DNA of 23,721 nucleotides from NCBI GenBank assembly GCA_036897625.1, contig JAYMTA010000841.1, forward strand, positions 1 through 23,721, in the 5' to 3' direction. Shown here one piece after another: positions 12,201 through 20,168 of this stretch (position 1 is its first letter; each line of letters begins with the position of its first letter). The notes beneath the pieces were generated by a model, which worked only from the letters and a program-made list of their open reading frames with translations, did no database searches and was not told the DNA's origin. The translations under genes were made by a program, and so were the position numbers. Source of the stretch: Pelargonium cotyledonis. Taxonomy: Eukaryota > Streptophyta > Magnoliopsida > Geraniales > Geraniaceae.

Positions 12201-15200
12201 AGAACAAACTTCTAGTGAAGAGAAAACAACTAGTGAAGTGCAAACCGCCGCTGAAGAGAAAACAGCCAGTGAAGAGCAAACTGCAGGTGAAGAGAAAACA
12301 GCCAGTGACGTGCAAACTGTCGCTGAAGGCAAAACCACTAAAGGGCAAACTGCATGTGAAGAGAAAACAGCTAGTGAAGTGCAAGCCGCAGGTGAAGGGC
12401 AAACGACCACTGATGTGCAAACTGCAGGTGAAGAGAAAACAGCCAGTGATGTGCAAACTGCAGGTGAAGGGAAATTGGCAAGTGAAAGGAAAACGTGGCT
12501 GGCTGATGAGAGTGTGCTGACCCACTTTGAGTCACTGAAGTTTGATACTAACGGCATTGTATGTTCTGCAGCTCAATAGTGCTTTTAAAGATGTTTAGTT
12601 TGTGCTTTTTTCAACCATTGATAACATATACTAGTTGCCTATCTAATTGCATCAGGTTCTGTCAGAATTGGCTGAGGATGACATTCTAAAAGTAAGTGAC
12701 AAAGATGGAAATGAAGTACCTTTGGGGAAAATAATCAAGCAATTGAAATCCAAAGGACCCAAAGCTAGAAAGGGGTCAAAGAGCAAGTCTTCACCAGCTA
12801 AAGCTAAAAATGCTGATAATGATGTTGATATCTTGAAAATGGTGAGAGAAATAAATGTTGATGACCGGGACAAATCCAGTAAGTTTGAATCAAGCAATGG
12901 CCATGACCATTCTACTAGTAGAAAATCAAAGATCAATACAAATCATCAAAAAAGAAAAGTCTATGATGTAGAAAATGTTCCAGTTCCTAAACGCCGGAGG
13001 TCATCATCTGCTCATAATGCTCTCAAATTACCAAGAAATATTTCTAAGTCCACTATTAGAGCCTCAAAGAACAATTCACCACTCACCGGAGCTTCCTCAT
13101 TTCGTTCCCAAGAACAGGATGCAGATACAGAGGAGAAATTTTTTGAAAGCATGGAGTCAGACTTGGTATCATCTGTCCCAAAAACTACTCCGTCAAAACG
13201 TAAAGGCAAACGTTCTGATCAACGTCAGAGTGGCAAATCTCCAAAATTTGAAAACAGCAATGAGCATGATTTGAAGGTGAGCTTTTCTTTTGTTTAACTG
13301 GCTAGTGCATTATGTGCTCTGATACTGAGCTAATTAGTAATTAACGCTTTGACTTCTCTGCTGTCTCTTCAGAAGTCAAATGTGCTTATGGAAACTGATA
13401 GGATCAACGCAATTAGTGATTCCAAGTCACCTGTGGGATCTAGTAAGAAACGGAAAAGAAGAAGCATTGCTGGTTTAGCAAAGGTTGACCTTTCTTCGTT
13501 TATTTTTAATTAATATCTCTCTTGAATATAGCTCTATATCTTACATCTTAAACAGCTATAATGTATTTCATGTAGTGATGACCTCACTTTGGAGCGTTTT
13601 ATTGTCTCTTTGTTCTAACAACACATGCCACCATCTTTATCTGTACTCACTTTTATAAAATTCCATTTCCTTTCACTTACCTATTATAACTTTTAGATGT
13701 TCTTTTTCTTGGTTAGCCTTCTATATTTTGCGTTTCCTCAAAATGTGATTCTTTTCAGTAGCCCTCTTTATTTTGGCTTTGATTGCTCTACTTTATTTAC
13801 TCATTGTATTCTCCTCTTTACGTCCAATATGTAAATTTATGAGTCTGCACAATCTCATTTTGTATATTACATCTCAATCGCAGACACGGACAGACTGTTC
13901 TTTTGGTTTGCTTTCTTGTAAATTATGGTCTTTGCTATTATGTCTAATCAACTTCTGTTTGTTTGGTTCACACTTGTTTACTTCAAGTATTATCAGTGAT
14001 ATTTTCAAGATTTCGCATGCTACATTGAACTACAGATTACTTCACTAATATCATTGATCAATTGTATTTTTTTTAACAGTGCTCAGGCAAGGATAGTGAA
14101 AGGGACTTGTCAGACTTGATTGATTGCAGGATAAAAGTTTGGTGGCCAATGGACAAGAAGTGAGTAATCTCTAGATCCATGGGATGATGAGAGCAGTCAT
14201 TTGATTAAATAAGTAGTGAAGAAAACAAAAGAAGATTAAGAAAACTTTGCTCCATTTATTTTATGGAACATATTCTCCATGTGCACGTTTACCAAGTTTT
14301 CTAAGCTATGCAATCTCTAGAAAATAAAAGAGAAATCTATTTTTGGCTAAGGAATTTTATGATGCTACCTGAAAGTTGGAAAATAGGGCACTCCTTTTGA
14401 TAGATCACTTCCTTGAAGCAATTGGAGCATAAGTTTAATTTTAACTCATTTTTTGAAAATAACACTGCCAAAGAAGCCTCTTTTTATCTTCTTTAAGTTT
14501 TATTCATCAGTAAAAAGGGTAAATGGTAATGTCTTTCAATAATAGAGTTCAGTTTAAGTCTCTTGATGCTGCTGCTTGCTACCATGAACAGGTTTTATGA
14601 AGGCACAGTCAAGTCTTATGATCCTATAAAAAAGAAACATGTGGTAAGCCAATTTTTACTACTTGCACCACCCATTTATCACATCTCAATTTTTTTGGTC
14701 CATTTCTTACCTGTCTGGTTATGTTGTAGGTGTTGTATGAGGATGGGGATATTGAAGTACTATGCTTGGAAAAGGAGCGTTGGGAGCTCGTAAATGACGG
14801 TCGCAAGTCAACAAAGGTCTATTATAGCCCTTCTTCAGCATTATTGTAGCTTAAATGAATCTAGTTTATCCTTACTCTGAAGCAATGAGAAATACAGTCT
14901 AAAGTCACTTTCTTCCTAACAATTGCAGAAGTTAAAATCATCAAAAGATTCTCCTCGTACAGAAGTGTAAGTTTTATCTCCTTATTCACTGTTCGGGATA
15001 TGCTGTCTCTCTCAATTATTATTGTTATCATTATTTGTATAACAAACTATTGTTCTGAGAAGAGATGTTTATTCATATTTTATTCCCTTGTTTGCAGGTC
15101 ACCTGGGCAGAAAAATAAGAGTTCTGATGGTTCACAACAAAATAGAAAATCATCAAAGCCGTGAGTAAAATATTGCGCTTGACTTGGTGTCTGTGTCTTC

Positions 15201-16378
15201 ATTACTTCTCCCCTAGAAGTTGTTAGTTAATTGCTACTCTTCGTGTTTTTAGAGTGAAAGGGAAAAGAACACCAAAGAAAAATTTGAAGCGTGGACAGAA
15301 AAGAGTATCCGAAAGTAATTTACTTGAGGCTGAGAGTAAAGAGAATTCTGAATTATCAAACCCTGAACCTACCTCGATGTCCAAAGTTGAGCCTGTCAAT
15401 TCTGGTAAGTTCATGTAGTTTTAGAAAGAAAAAAAGCAATTTAAATACTTTTGACTTCATGCACTTGGCTATTCAGAAGACGTCTTGCTTCTGTTGTCAA
15501 GTTTGTTACAATCACGTGTGGAATTTTGATTCATAAATTCTCATTAGTATCTTGAATGAATCTTTTCCAGTTCTCTAATTGATATTGTAGGCCACATCTA
15601 ATGTCTTTCTCACCACCATATAAATTTTTGAGGTTTGAGATTAGTCATTTACCAGCTGAAATACAGTTGCCTCATTCTTTAATTTTCATATAAACTTTGC
15701 CCAATATCTTTTCATTTTACAAAAAAAATGACTCTGGATTTCCTCATGCTTTAATTTTCATCCTTGTTAGCTGATTCTGAAGGAGATCATGCTGAAATTG
15801 CGGATGAGAATGTAACAAAAGAGGAGTATGACGAGGAAGTGAAATCAGTTTCCAGAGAAAAAAAGACAGAAGATTTAGATATAAGCTCAAATCATGCAGA
15901 GGAATCTGATGAAGAAAAATTGGGTAGTGATGGAAGAGATGTTCAGAAAGTGGACAGTGTTCAGCAGGATACCGAGAACTGTGAAGAAGAAAAAGCAGAT
16001 AGCTTAAGCGAAAAAGATGATAACAAAGAAGAGAAAACAGATTCTGAAGGGAATCAAGAACCCCAGGAAGAAGAAAAATCAGATTCTGAAGGGAATCAAG
16101 AACCCCAGGAAGTAGGGAAAACATCATCTGAAGGAAATGAAGAAACTGCTGTCCATGGGAAAGATACAACACCTCAGGAGAAATTAAGTTGTGGGTCTCC
16201 AAATCCCTCAGACGACGCTCAGGATGCTGAAATTCCGGACGATGAACCACTTGTATGTACCTAAAGCTTTCATTTACTACATTAGTTTAATGATGCTGCA
16301 TTTTTAGGTTCTAATCTGCATTCCTAAATGCAGAGCGTCTGGAAGAACCGAGTAGGCAAATCAAGCTCAAAGCGATGA
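236..16378 (+). CDS. PDS5: Sister chromatid cohesion protein PDS5 homolog (HEAT repeats plus Tudor domain), 33 coding exons
   Basis: PDS5 proteins are nuclear HEAT-repeat regulators that bind the kleisin side of the cohesin ring and balance its loading, acetylation and release. Joined through 33 phase-consistent exons, this gene encodes 1843 residues. The N-terminus reads [20 protein letters not shown], as in plant PDS5. Residues of roughly 30-1050 are Leu-rich helical repeats with family signatures such as [27 protein letters not shown] and [17 protein letters not shown]. Residues about 1100-1510 form a charged linker with basic clusters PKRRR (about 1378) and KKRKRR (about 1499). A Tudor domain lies at about 1527-1575, then a Lys/Ser-rich and acidic tail ending [14 protein letters not shown]. 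The ATG at 236 is chosen because it starts this N-terminus, and upstream ATGs are not in a continuing frame. The protein is longer than my recollection of Arabidopsis PDS5A/B, largely through linker repeats. A PDS5A/B-type member is favoured over the shorter PDS5C-like proteins. The gene looks intact. Confidence 0.95.
561..596 (+). repeat. 18-bp direct tandem duplication in intron 1
   Basis: The unit GGTAGTTGTGTCCGGGTC occurs twice in perfect tandem (561-578 and 579-596). Two perfect copies suggest a recent slippage or repair duplication. It lies in the intron and has no coding effect. Confidence 0.9.
2296..2495. mobile_element. Stowaway / Tc1-mariner-like MITE in PDS5 intron 1
   Basis: The left end reads CCCCCTTTGTCCCCAAATGA just after a TA dinucleotide (2294-2295). 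The right end, CATTTTGGGATGGAGGGAT, is its imperfect inverted copy. The terminal inverted repeat continues inward as GTGTTCGCTTTCATT against AGTGAAAGTGGAC. The form CTCCCTCCGTCCC at the ends with a TA target is characteristic of plant Stowaway and mariner-like MITEs. The element is about 200 bp, has no coding capacity, and its diverged ends indicate an old, inactive copy. Confidence 0.75.
3777..4063 (+). repeat. 143-bp tandem duplication in PDS5 intron 3
   Basis: Two adjacent copies (about 3777-3919 and 3920-4063) share the sequence from CATAGTGCATATT through to GATTATTTGTATGA-CAATCAT with a small number of substitutions and a short indel. The duplication adds a second set of AT-rich intron sequence between exons 3 and 4. 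Near identity suggests a moderately recent event. Confidence 0.9.
5900..6052 (+). repeat. 76-bp tandem duplication abutting the exon 8 donor
   Basis: Copy 1 (5900-5975) starts at the T of the exon 8 donor GT (5899-5900). Copy 2 (5976-6052) follows directly. Both contain CATCTCAGTTTGGAAACTGC and end in ATTATTATTTTCTTTT. They differ at only a few positions. The second copy is preceded by TTT rather than CAG, so it does not recreate a consensus donor. Confidence 0.92.
6203..6360 (-). mobile_element. Old TRIM-type LTR fragment with primer-binding site (fossil)
   Basis: On the minus strand, 6360-6217 reads as a compact 144-bp LTR that begins TGTTACGATCT and ends ATTCATAACA. After a two-base gap it is followed by TGGTATCAAAGC, close to the initiator-tRNA-Met primer-binding site used by many plant LTR elements. 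The short LTR and lack of any coding capacity fit a terminal-repeat retrotransposon in miniature (TRIM). I see no second LTR in the intron, so this is an incomplete, inactive copy lying antisense in PDS5 intron 8. The related CCCACATC segment near the LTR start is common in such elements. Confidence 0.65.
7177..7987 (+). other. PDS5 intron 11
   Basis: An 811-bp intron with AT-rich and pyrimidine-rich sequence. I see no recognisable mobile element or coding signal in it. Confidence 0.8.
10269..11442 (+). other. PDS5 intron 20
   Basis: A 1.17-kb intron between the exon ending FEQIYR and the exon beginning [10 protein letters not shown]. It is AT-rich throughout, and I see no clear mobile element, RNA gene or open frame with coding character. 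Confidence 0.8.
12055..12495 (+). repeat. Coding minisatellite: about twelve 36-bp (12-residue) repeats in PDS5 exon 23
   Basis: Exon 23 encodes a tandem array with consensus S-[ED]-V-Q-T-A-G-E-[EG]-K-T-A (about residues 1100-1246 of the protein). Counting the Q-T or equivalent pair gives a strict 12-residue register over about twelve units, with a single 11-residue unit near the middle. The repeats are rich in Glu, Lys, Thr, Ser and Gln, have almost no hydrophobic residues, and are expected to be disordered. They sit directly before the non-repetitive [15 protein letters not shown]. The array lies between the HEAT body and the Tudor domain, so it lengthens a flexible linker. Period and position are seen directly; disorder is inferred. 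Confidence 0.93.
13484..14079 (+). other. PDS5 intron 25
   Basis: A 596-bp T-rich intron before the Tudor exons. No repeat, mobile element or coding signal was recognised. Confidence 0.8.
14080..14816 (+). other. PDS5: Tudor-domain exons of PDS5 (exons 26-28)
   Basis: The three exons encode residues 1512-1584, with the Tudor fold starting at about [20 protein letters not shown]. The hallmark segments are the tandem Trp (W1532, W1533), F1539 and Y1540, the G-T-V-K-S-Y-D strand, and the YEDGD turn (1558-1562) followed by [12 protein letters not shown]. The aromatic residues are well placed to form a methyl-lysine cage. Tudor domains of plant PDS5-type proteins are linked to reading histone H3 methylation, so this domain may tie cohesin regulation to active chromatin. 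Which mark it binds here is not shown by the sequence. Confidence 0.9.
14160..14591 (+). other. PDS5 intron 26
   Basis: A 432-bp intron that splits the Tudor domain after its first strand. It is AT-rich, with nothing recognisable in it. Confidence 0.8.
15405..15770 (+). other. PDS5 intron 31
   Basis: A 366-bp T-rich intron before the acidic exon 32. A phrase of the form CTCATNCTTTAATTTTCAT occurs twice (near 15672 and 15744), which suggests a small local duplication. Nothing else was recognised. Confidence 0.7.
16040..16153 (+). repeat. 42-bp (14-residue) repeats in the acidic tail exon 32
   Basis: The units [14 protein letters not shown] and [14 protein letters not shown] begin exactly 42 bases apart (16040 and 16082; residues 1759 and 1773). 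A third, shorter and more diverged unit, [10 protein letters not shown], follows. They lie in a strongly acidic Glu/Asp/Ser-rich stretch (about residues 1669-1829) close to the C-terminus. The repeat preserves frame. Confidence 0.88.
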
Positions 16379-17040
16379 AATAAGGAATGTGGTGAGTGTA
16401 CCATTATTCCTGTAGCAAGTTGCAGGTGAAAGAGATGATGCCACATTAACTATGCAGAGATCGTAACTCGTAAGTGTATCAAGTATTTAGAATGTAAAAT
16501 AACACCCAGGAATAGGTGAGAATGTTGGGGTTGATGTTACAGTGACCATGAATGAGCTGTAGATGTTTGGGGTTGGCATGCAGTTGCAGAAGCAGAAGCA
16601 GTGGGTGTGTGATAACCATGATTGATAAATTATTGATGGGCCACATGTACAGTCAATGATAAACATACATAGGGATATTTATATGGTAATTGTACTATGA
16701 TTAGGTCCTAACCTCCATCCAAGTGAGATTGTTGTATTAGTATGCCCCTTACTTTGTTTATTTGGTTAGGTCTTTGTTGTTTTGTATTTTGTACTATTCT
16801 CCACTCTTTAACTAATATGCTACTTGGTGGATTATTTCTTAAATACTGTTTCTTTTCTCCTATGGATTATATTATAATGTTGAAATAATTTGGATCCATA
16901 ATTGTCATGTCATCTACTAATTTTATTTTATCATCATTTCTCCTTGTATTGGTTTACACTCTTAAATTTAAAATGACGTGAACCTATAATGATTTTTATA
17001 GAATAATTATAATATTTTAATTCGTTTTACCTAGTTGGAA
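16379..17040 (+). other. PDS5 3' UTR and downstream flank
   Basis: Non-coding sequence after the PDS5 stop codon. The first few hundred bases, up to the T-rich and AT-rich stretch near 16740-16880, plausibly hold the 3' UTR and polyadenylation region. I see no strong single AATAAA signal, which is usual for plants. No gene or repeat was recognised in the remainder. Confidence 0.5.
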
Positions 17041-17127
17041 GAATAATTAATAAAATGGATAATGCTAGTGTAATAGCATTCAAAATAGTGCAAATGAGCA
17101 CGAGAGAATGTGTCACATCATCGTTTG

Positions 17128-17438
17128 ATGCTTAGCACTTATTTAGCAATTTTCACTTTAATGTTTAGCACTCACTATAATAAATGTTAATAGGGGAGAG
17201 AGAGTGAAATAGAGGAGCTAGCATCACCAATGGGGAGGTGCTTAGAGTTTTAGGGGTTCTTGATGGAGGTGCTAAGCGTTGGAATAGTGGGTGCTAAGGA
17301 AAAGAGAGAAAGGATGAGATGCTAAATTTAACACCTAATGCTAAGCTCATCTATTTCACGCACTTTCTCCTATTAACATTTATTATAGTAGACTCTCTTT
17401 CTTAGCACCCAAAATAATTGCTAAACATTGAAGATGCT
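17128..17438. mobile_element. Foldback MITE-like element
   Basis: The two flanks form a long imperfect inverted repeat. The left arm ACTATAATAAATGTTAATAG (17174 onward), continuing through GAAATAGAGGAGC and TAGCAT to about 17225, pairs with the right arm ending CTATTAACATTTATTATAGT (to about 17390). The outer parts also pair as GTTTAGCA and TTAGCAATT against AATTGCTAAACATT. The middle (about 17230-17335) carries repeated GGTGCTAAG-like phrases. There is no coding capacity. This fits a non-autonomous foldback DNA element, but the exact ends, target duplication and superfamily are uncertain. Confidence 0.6.
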
Positions 17439-17454
17439 TTTGTACTTTTCCGTA

Positions 17455-17827
17455 GGTTGATGTTTAATTAATAATAGGCCGTCATATTATATTGATGGTA
17501 ATATGGGAAAATGAAGATGCCTGTAACATTTTATTTTTAAAATGATATGAAATGATAAAATGTAAAGAAGAATTTTGTGCGGAAGTTGGTTGGCAACAAG
17601 GTTTTGAGAGAGCCCCTCTTACCAATGATGAATTTTGTGTTGTTGAGAAGAAAAAAAATGGACATGACAATCCAACTTTTGAGTTTTCACTGTTGGAGTC
17701 ATAAACAGAACTGTTTGAGAATGAATTTCGTAATGCCATCACTACAAGTGATGAAATCCATGTCCCTAATACGTGAGAAGAAAAGAGTGTACCAATAAAA
17801 ATCATGGTGGAGAAGCTAGTGGTGAAG
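17455..17827 (+). other. Unassigned intergenic segment with a short coding-like remnant
   Basis: Part of this stretch (about 17569-17700) translates as EFCAEVGWQQGFERAPLTND followed by a Lys/Glu-rich phrase. Its composition looks more protein-like than its surroundings. It is short, has no start or splice context, and matches no family I recognise. It may be a decayed transposon or gene fragment next to the satellite-like array. No function is proposed. Confidence 0.3.
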
Positions 17828-19207
17828 GGTCAACTAGGGCTACGTGTAGATGTATCTTCCAATATTTTGGGCGAATCTCTATATGGATGTGTATGACAAT
17901 GAGACACATGTTGTTGGAATCATGTCAGAGTCGAGAACGTCTCGGTGTTCTTTGATCACTAGGGAACGAGTCACCATCTGAGATGCGTGCGGATGTACTT
18001 TCAGTGCTTTGATTGAACCTTCAAACAAATGTATATAACCATAAGACGCCCGCCGTTGGAATCGTGTAGGCGTTTGAACGCATTGATGGGCTCTGCCCAT
18101 CGAGGAGCTCGTCTAAAAAATGGGGTCAGAGTCGGGGTATGTGCTGGAATCTGAGTGAGCCTCTGAATGAATGTATATGACCACGGGACACTCGTCGTTG
18201 AAATCATGGTGACATCCTGATTGCATTGATGGTCTCTACACACTAGGGAAAGTGTACCAAAAACAGGGGCCGAGTCTTGGGGTACACGCGGACATACATT
18301 TCGGGGTTTGAATAAACCTCCGAAAAATCTGTATGAATATGGGACACATTTTATTAGAATCATGGCAGTGTCCTGTATGCCTCGATATTCTTAGCTCATT
18401 GAGGAAAACATCTTGAAAAGGTGGTCCTCGTCAGGGGTACATGCAAATGTACATTCCGATGATTTAATTAATGAACTCTGAACGGATGCGTATGACTATG
18501 AGACACAATCCTTTGGAATTGAGATAGGATATATGAGGAGGCCTCTGTTGCGGTACTAGCTTGAGGACGTACATTTTGAGGTTTGAATGGACCTCTAAAC
18601 ATATGCGTATGTCTATGGGAAACCCGTTGTTGGAATCATGGAGGAGTGTCGAATACAAAAATGATTTTCGGTGTGGTTGAGTCTGAAGAAGGGGGTCTCC
18701 ATCATTGGGTACGCGGACGTACCTTCTGAGGTTTGATTGAACCTATGAATAGGTACATATGACCATAAGACACCTATCATTGAAATTTTGGTGTCATTCC
18801 GAATGCATCATTGGTCTTCGCTCACCGGGGAACACATCTCAAAAAAGGGGTCCTTGTTGGGGGTACTCATAGACATACCTTCTCAGATTTAAATGAACAC
18901 TCGAATGAATGGATATAACCATGGGACATTCGTGGTTGTAATCGCGGCTCACCTGGGATCACGTCCTAACAAAGGGGTCCCTATCGGGTGACGTGCAGAC
19001 GTACTTTTCAATGTCTAAATGAACTTTCGAACATATCCATATGATAATGGGAAACCCATCATATGAATCATGGTGGCATCCCTAAGACTTCTATGTCTCG
19101 AAAAGGGAGTCCCTGGGAAACCCATCGTATGAATCATGGTGGCATCCCGAAGACTTCTATATCTCGAAAAGGGAGTCCCTATCGAGGGTAAGTGCAAACG
19201 TACCTTT
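17828..19207 (+). repeat. Diverged satellite-like tandem array, about nine units of 117-159 bp
   Basis: A recurring block reads approximately GTATATGACCATGGGACAC, then CGTTGTTGGAATCATGGTG, GCATTGATGGTCTC, a GGGGAACACGTC-like phrase, AAAAAGGGGTCC, and GGGGTACGTGCGGACGTACC with a TTTGAATGAACCTC-like end. The GTATATGAC-type anchor recurs near 17889, 18031, 18173, 18331, 18490, 18607, 18753, 18911 and 19038. Spacings are 142, 142, 158, 159, 117, 146, 158 and 127 bp. Copies are clearly related but well diverged, so the array is old. Spacing is not locked to a multiple of three and no long open frame runs through it, so it is not a coding repeat. Confidence 0.85.
19049..19180 (+). repeat. Recent 66-bp tandem duplication inside the satellite-like array
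   Basis: Two nearly identical adjacent copies (19049-19114 and 19115-19180) begin GGGAAACCCATC and end AAAAGGGAGTCCCT, differing at only a few bases. They are much more alike than the other units of the surrounding array, so this is a later local duplication. Confidence 0.92.
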
Positions 19208-20160
19208 CCACCCCCACTCTGACTTTAAAATAGCTAGAAAGAGGTCTTTTGAGTATCACACTTGTATATTAGAAGGGTCAATTAACTCCAGGAGGCTTTG
19301 CAATGTCATTTAGAAGTAAAAAAAAATAAGTTTAAGGGCTTATGGATTAAGAAAGTTTATGGGATCAAATTGGAATTAATAGAAATAATTAATTGGAGGG
19401 ACCACTACTTGATTGGGCAGCTAAGGGCTTAAGATCAATCCAACTACGGCCCAACTGGCTGTTCTGTGCTGTCTTTGGATTTGGACCGAAAAAGAGAAGT
19501 GATGTGGTGTGGTCGCGTGTCTTTGGGATGTTGCACCTACCACATGGCACAATTGGGGCTTTAGGATGAGAAAGCTAACGGTGTGTGATGGATTGAGAGT
19601 TTTCGCTCAAGTCTAAGCACAATTCAGAATCTGTTCGCACTCTTGACTCACCAAGTTAATAAGTCCGAGCAAGTGGGTCTTATGAGGCGAATCAGGTACA
19701 AAGTATTTCTCTTGACAACGTTACAGCTGCCACGACCGAATTAGAATTCACAACATACGCGTTTGAGCCATAAGCTTTGCTATGGACAAAGTTACACCCC
19801 CAGTTCGCCCGAGTTGAAAGTTCTGACTTGGGGGACCTTGCGAGAGCTACCGCGTGCGAACATGTGTAGAGGGGAGGGGTACAACCGAGTGGTGGCATGT
19901 GTAGAGTAGAGGAGAAGAAGAGCTTGACATGTGGTGCACAATGATTGGTGCGTCGAGGTTTCATTATGTCATTTTATGCATTTTCAAATATTTTTAGACT
20001 TTTTGAACTAGTTTGTTATCTGAATTGACTTCTGCTTTAAGTGTCTATCCATTTAAAACTTACTCTCGGATATTCTTAAGGGGCCTAAACTTACTTCACT
20101 TTCATTCCAAGTTCGTCACGTAGGGCTTAAGTCTTGTAGTAGTCGCACGTATAAACAGTC
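19208..20160. other. Unassigned intergenic DNA
   Basis: No gene, RNA or clear repeat is recognised. The stretch is richer in C and G from about 19440 to 19960 than the flanks, with phrases reminiscent of plant LTR or other transposon-derived DNA (for example GGAGGGACCACTACTTGATT). I cannot find paired ends or a primer-binding site, so no element is called. Confidence 0.5.
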
Positions 20161-20168
20161 TTCGCGCA

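Larger units (their letters stand above)
236..16378 (+). other. PDS5: Exon map of the PDS5 gene
   Basis: Coding exons read from protein continuity and GT-AG borders: 236-328, 3109-3312, 3395-3576, 4393-4519, 4663-4881, 5199-5415, 5502-5647, 5753-5898, 6580-6729, 6853-6901, 6985-7176, 7988-8170, 8397-8551, 8632-8758, 8864-9013, 9108-9167, 9316-9452, 9561-9678, 9787-9921, 10072-10268, 11443-11599, 11725-11871, 12049-12558, 12656-13276, 13373-13483, 14080-14159, 14592-14643, 14730-14816, 14929-14966, 15098-15160, 15253-15404, 15771-16252, 16334-16378. They sum to 5532 nt, 1844 codons including the stop. All junctions preserve frame. The shortest are exon 29 (38 nt), exon 33 (45 nt), exon 10 (49 nt) and exon 27 (52 nt). 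Exons 23, 24 and 25 each begin and end in phase 0. The largest introns are intron 1 (2780 bp), intron 20 (1174 bp) and intron 11 (811 bp). Confidence 0.9.

Noticed and set aside
12053-12520. A second sense frame with a very basic Lys/Cys/Gln translation through the same repeat
   Set aside because: It does not connect in phase with exons 22 or 24 and has no non-repetitive homologous part.
11887-12557. Long antisense open frames of about 212 and 175 codons (Cys/Phe/Ser-rich translations) over exon 23
   Set aside because: They are by-products of the stop-free 36-bp repeat. The translations merely mirror the repeat, have no domain, and the sense frame is fixed by splice phase and non-repetitive flanking protein.
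13773-14048. 91-codon open frame in intron 25
   Set aside because: Hydrophobic Leu/Phe/Ser translation typical of T-rich intron sequence. It sits between two well-supported in-phase exons.
15744-16250. 168-codon antisense open frame opposite exon 32
   Set aside because: It is the shadow of an acidic, GAA/GAT-rich exon, which reads as Leu/Ser/Phe-rich on the other strand. No start context or family similarity.
18001-18363. 120-codon antisense open frame in the satellite-like array
   Set aside because: The translation changes character from unit to unit, the units vary in length and are not multiples of three, and no domain is visible.
19208-20100. A possible solo LTR or other LTR-type fragment in the GC-richer intergenic stretch
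   Set aside because: Composition is suggestive, but I found no paired terminal sequences, target duplication or primer-binding site, so no element is called.
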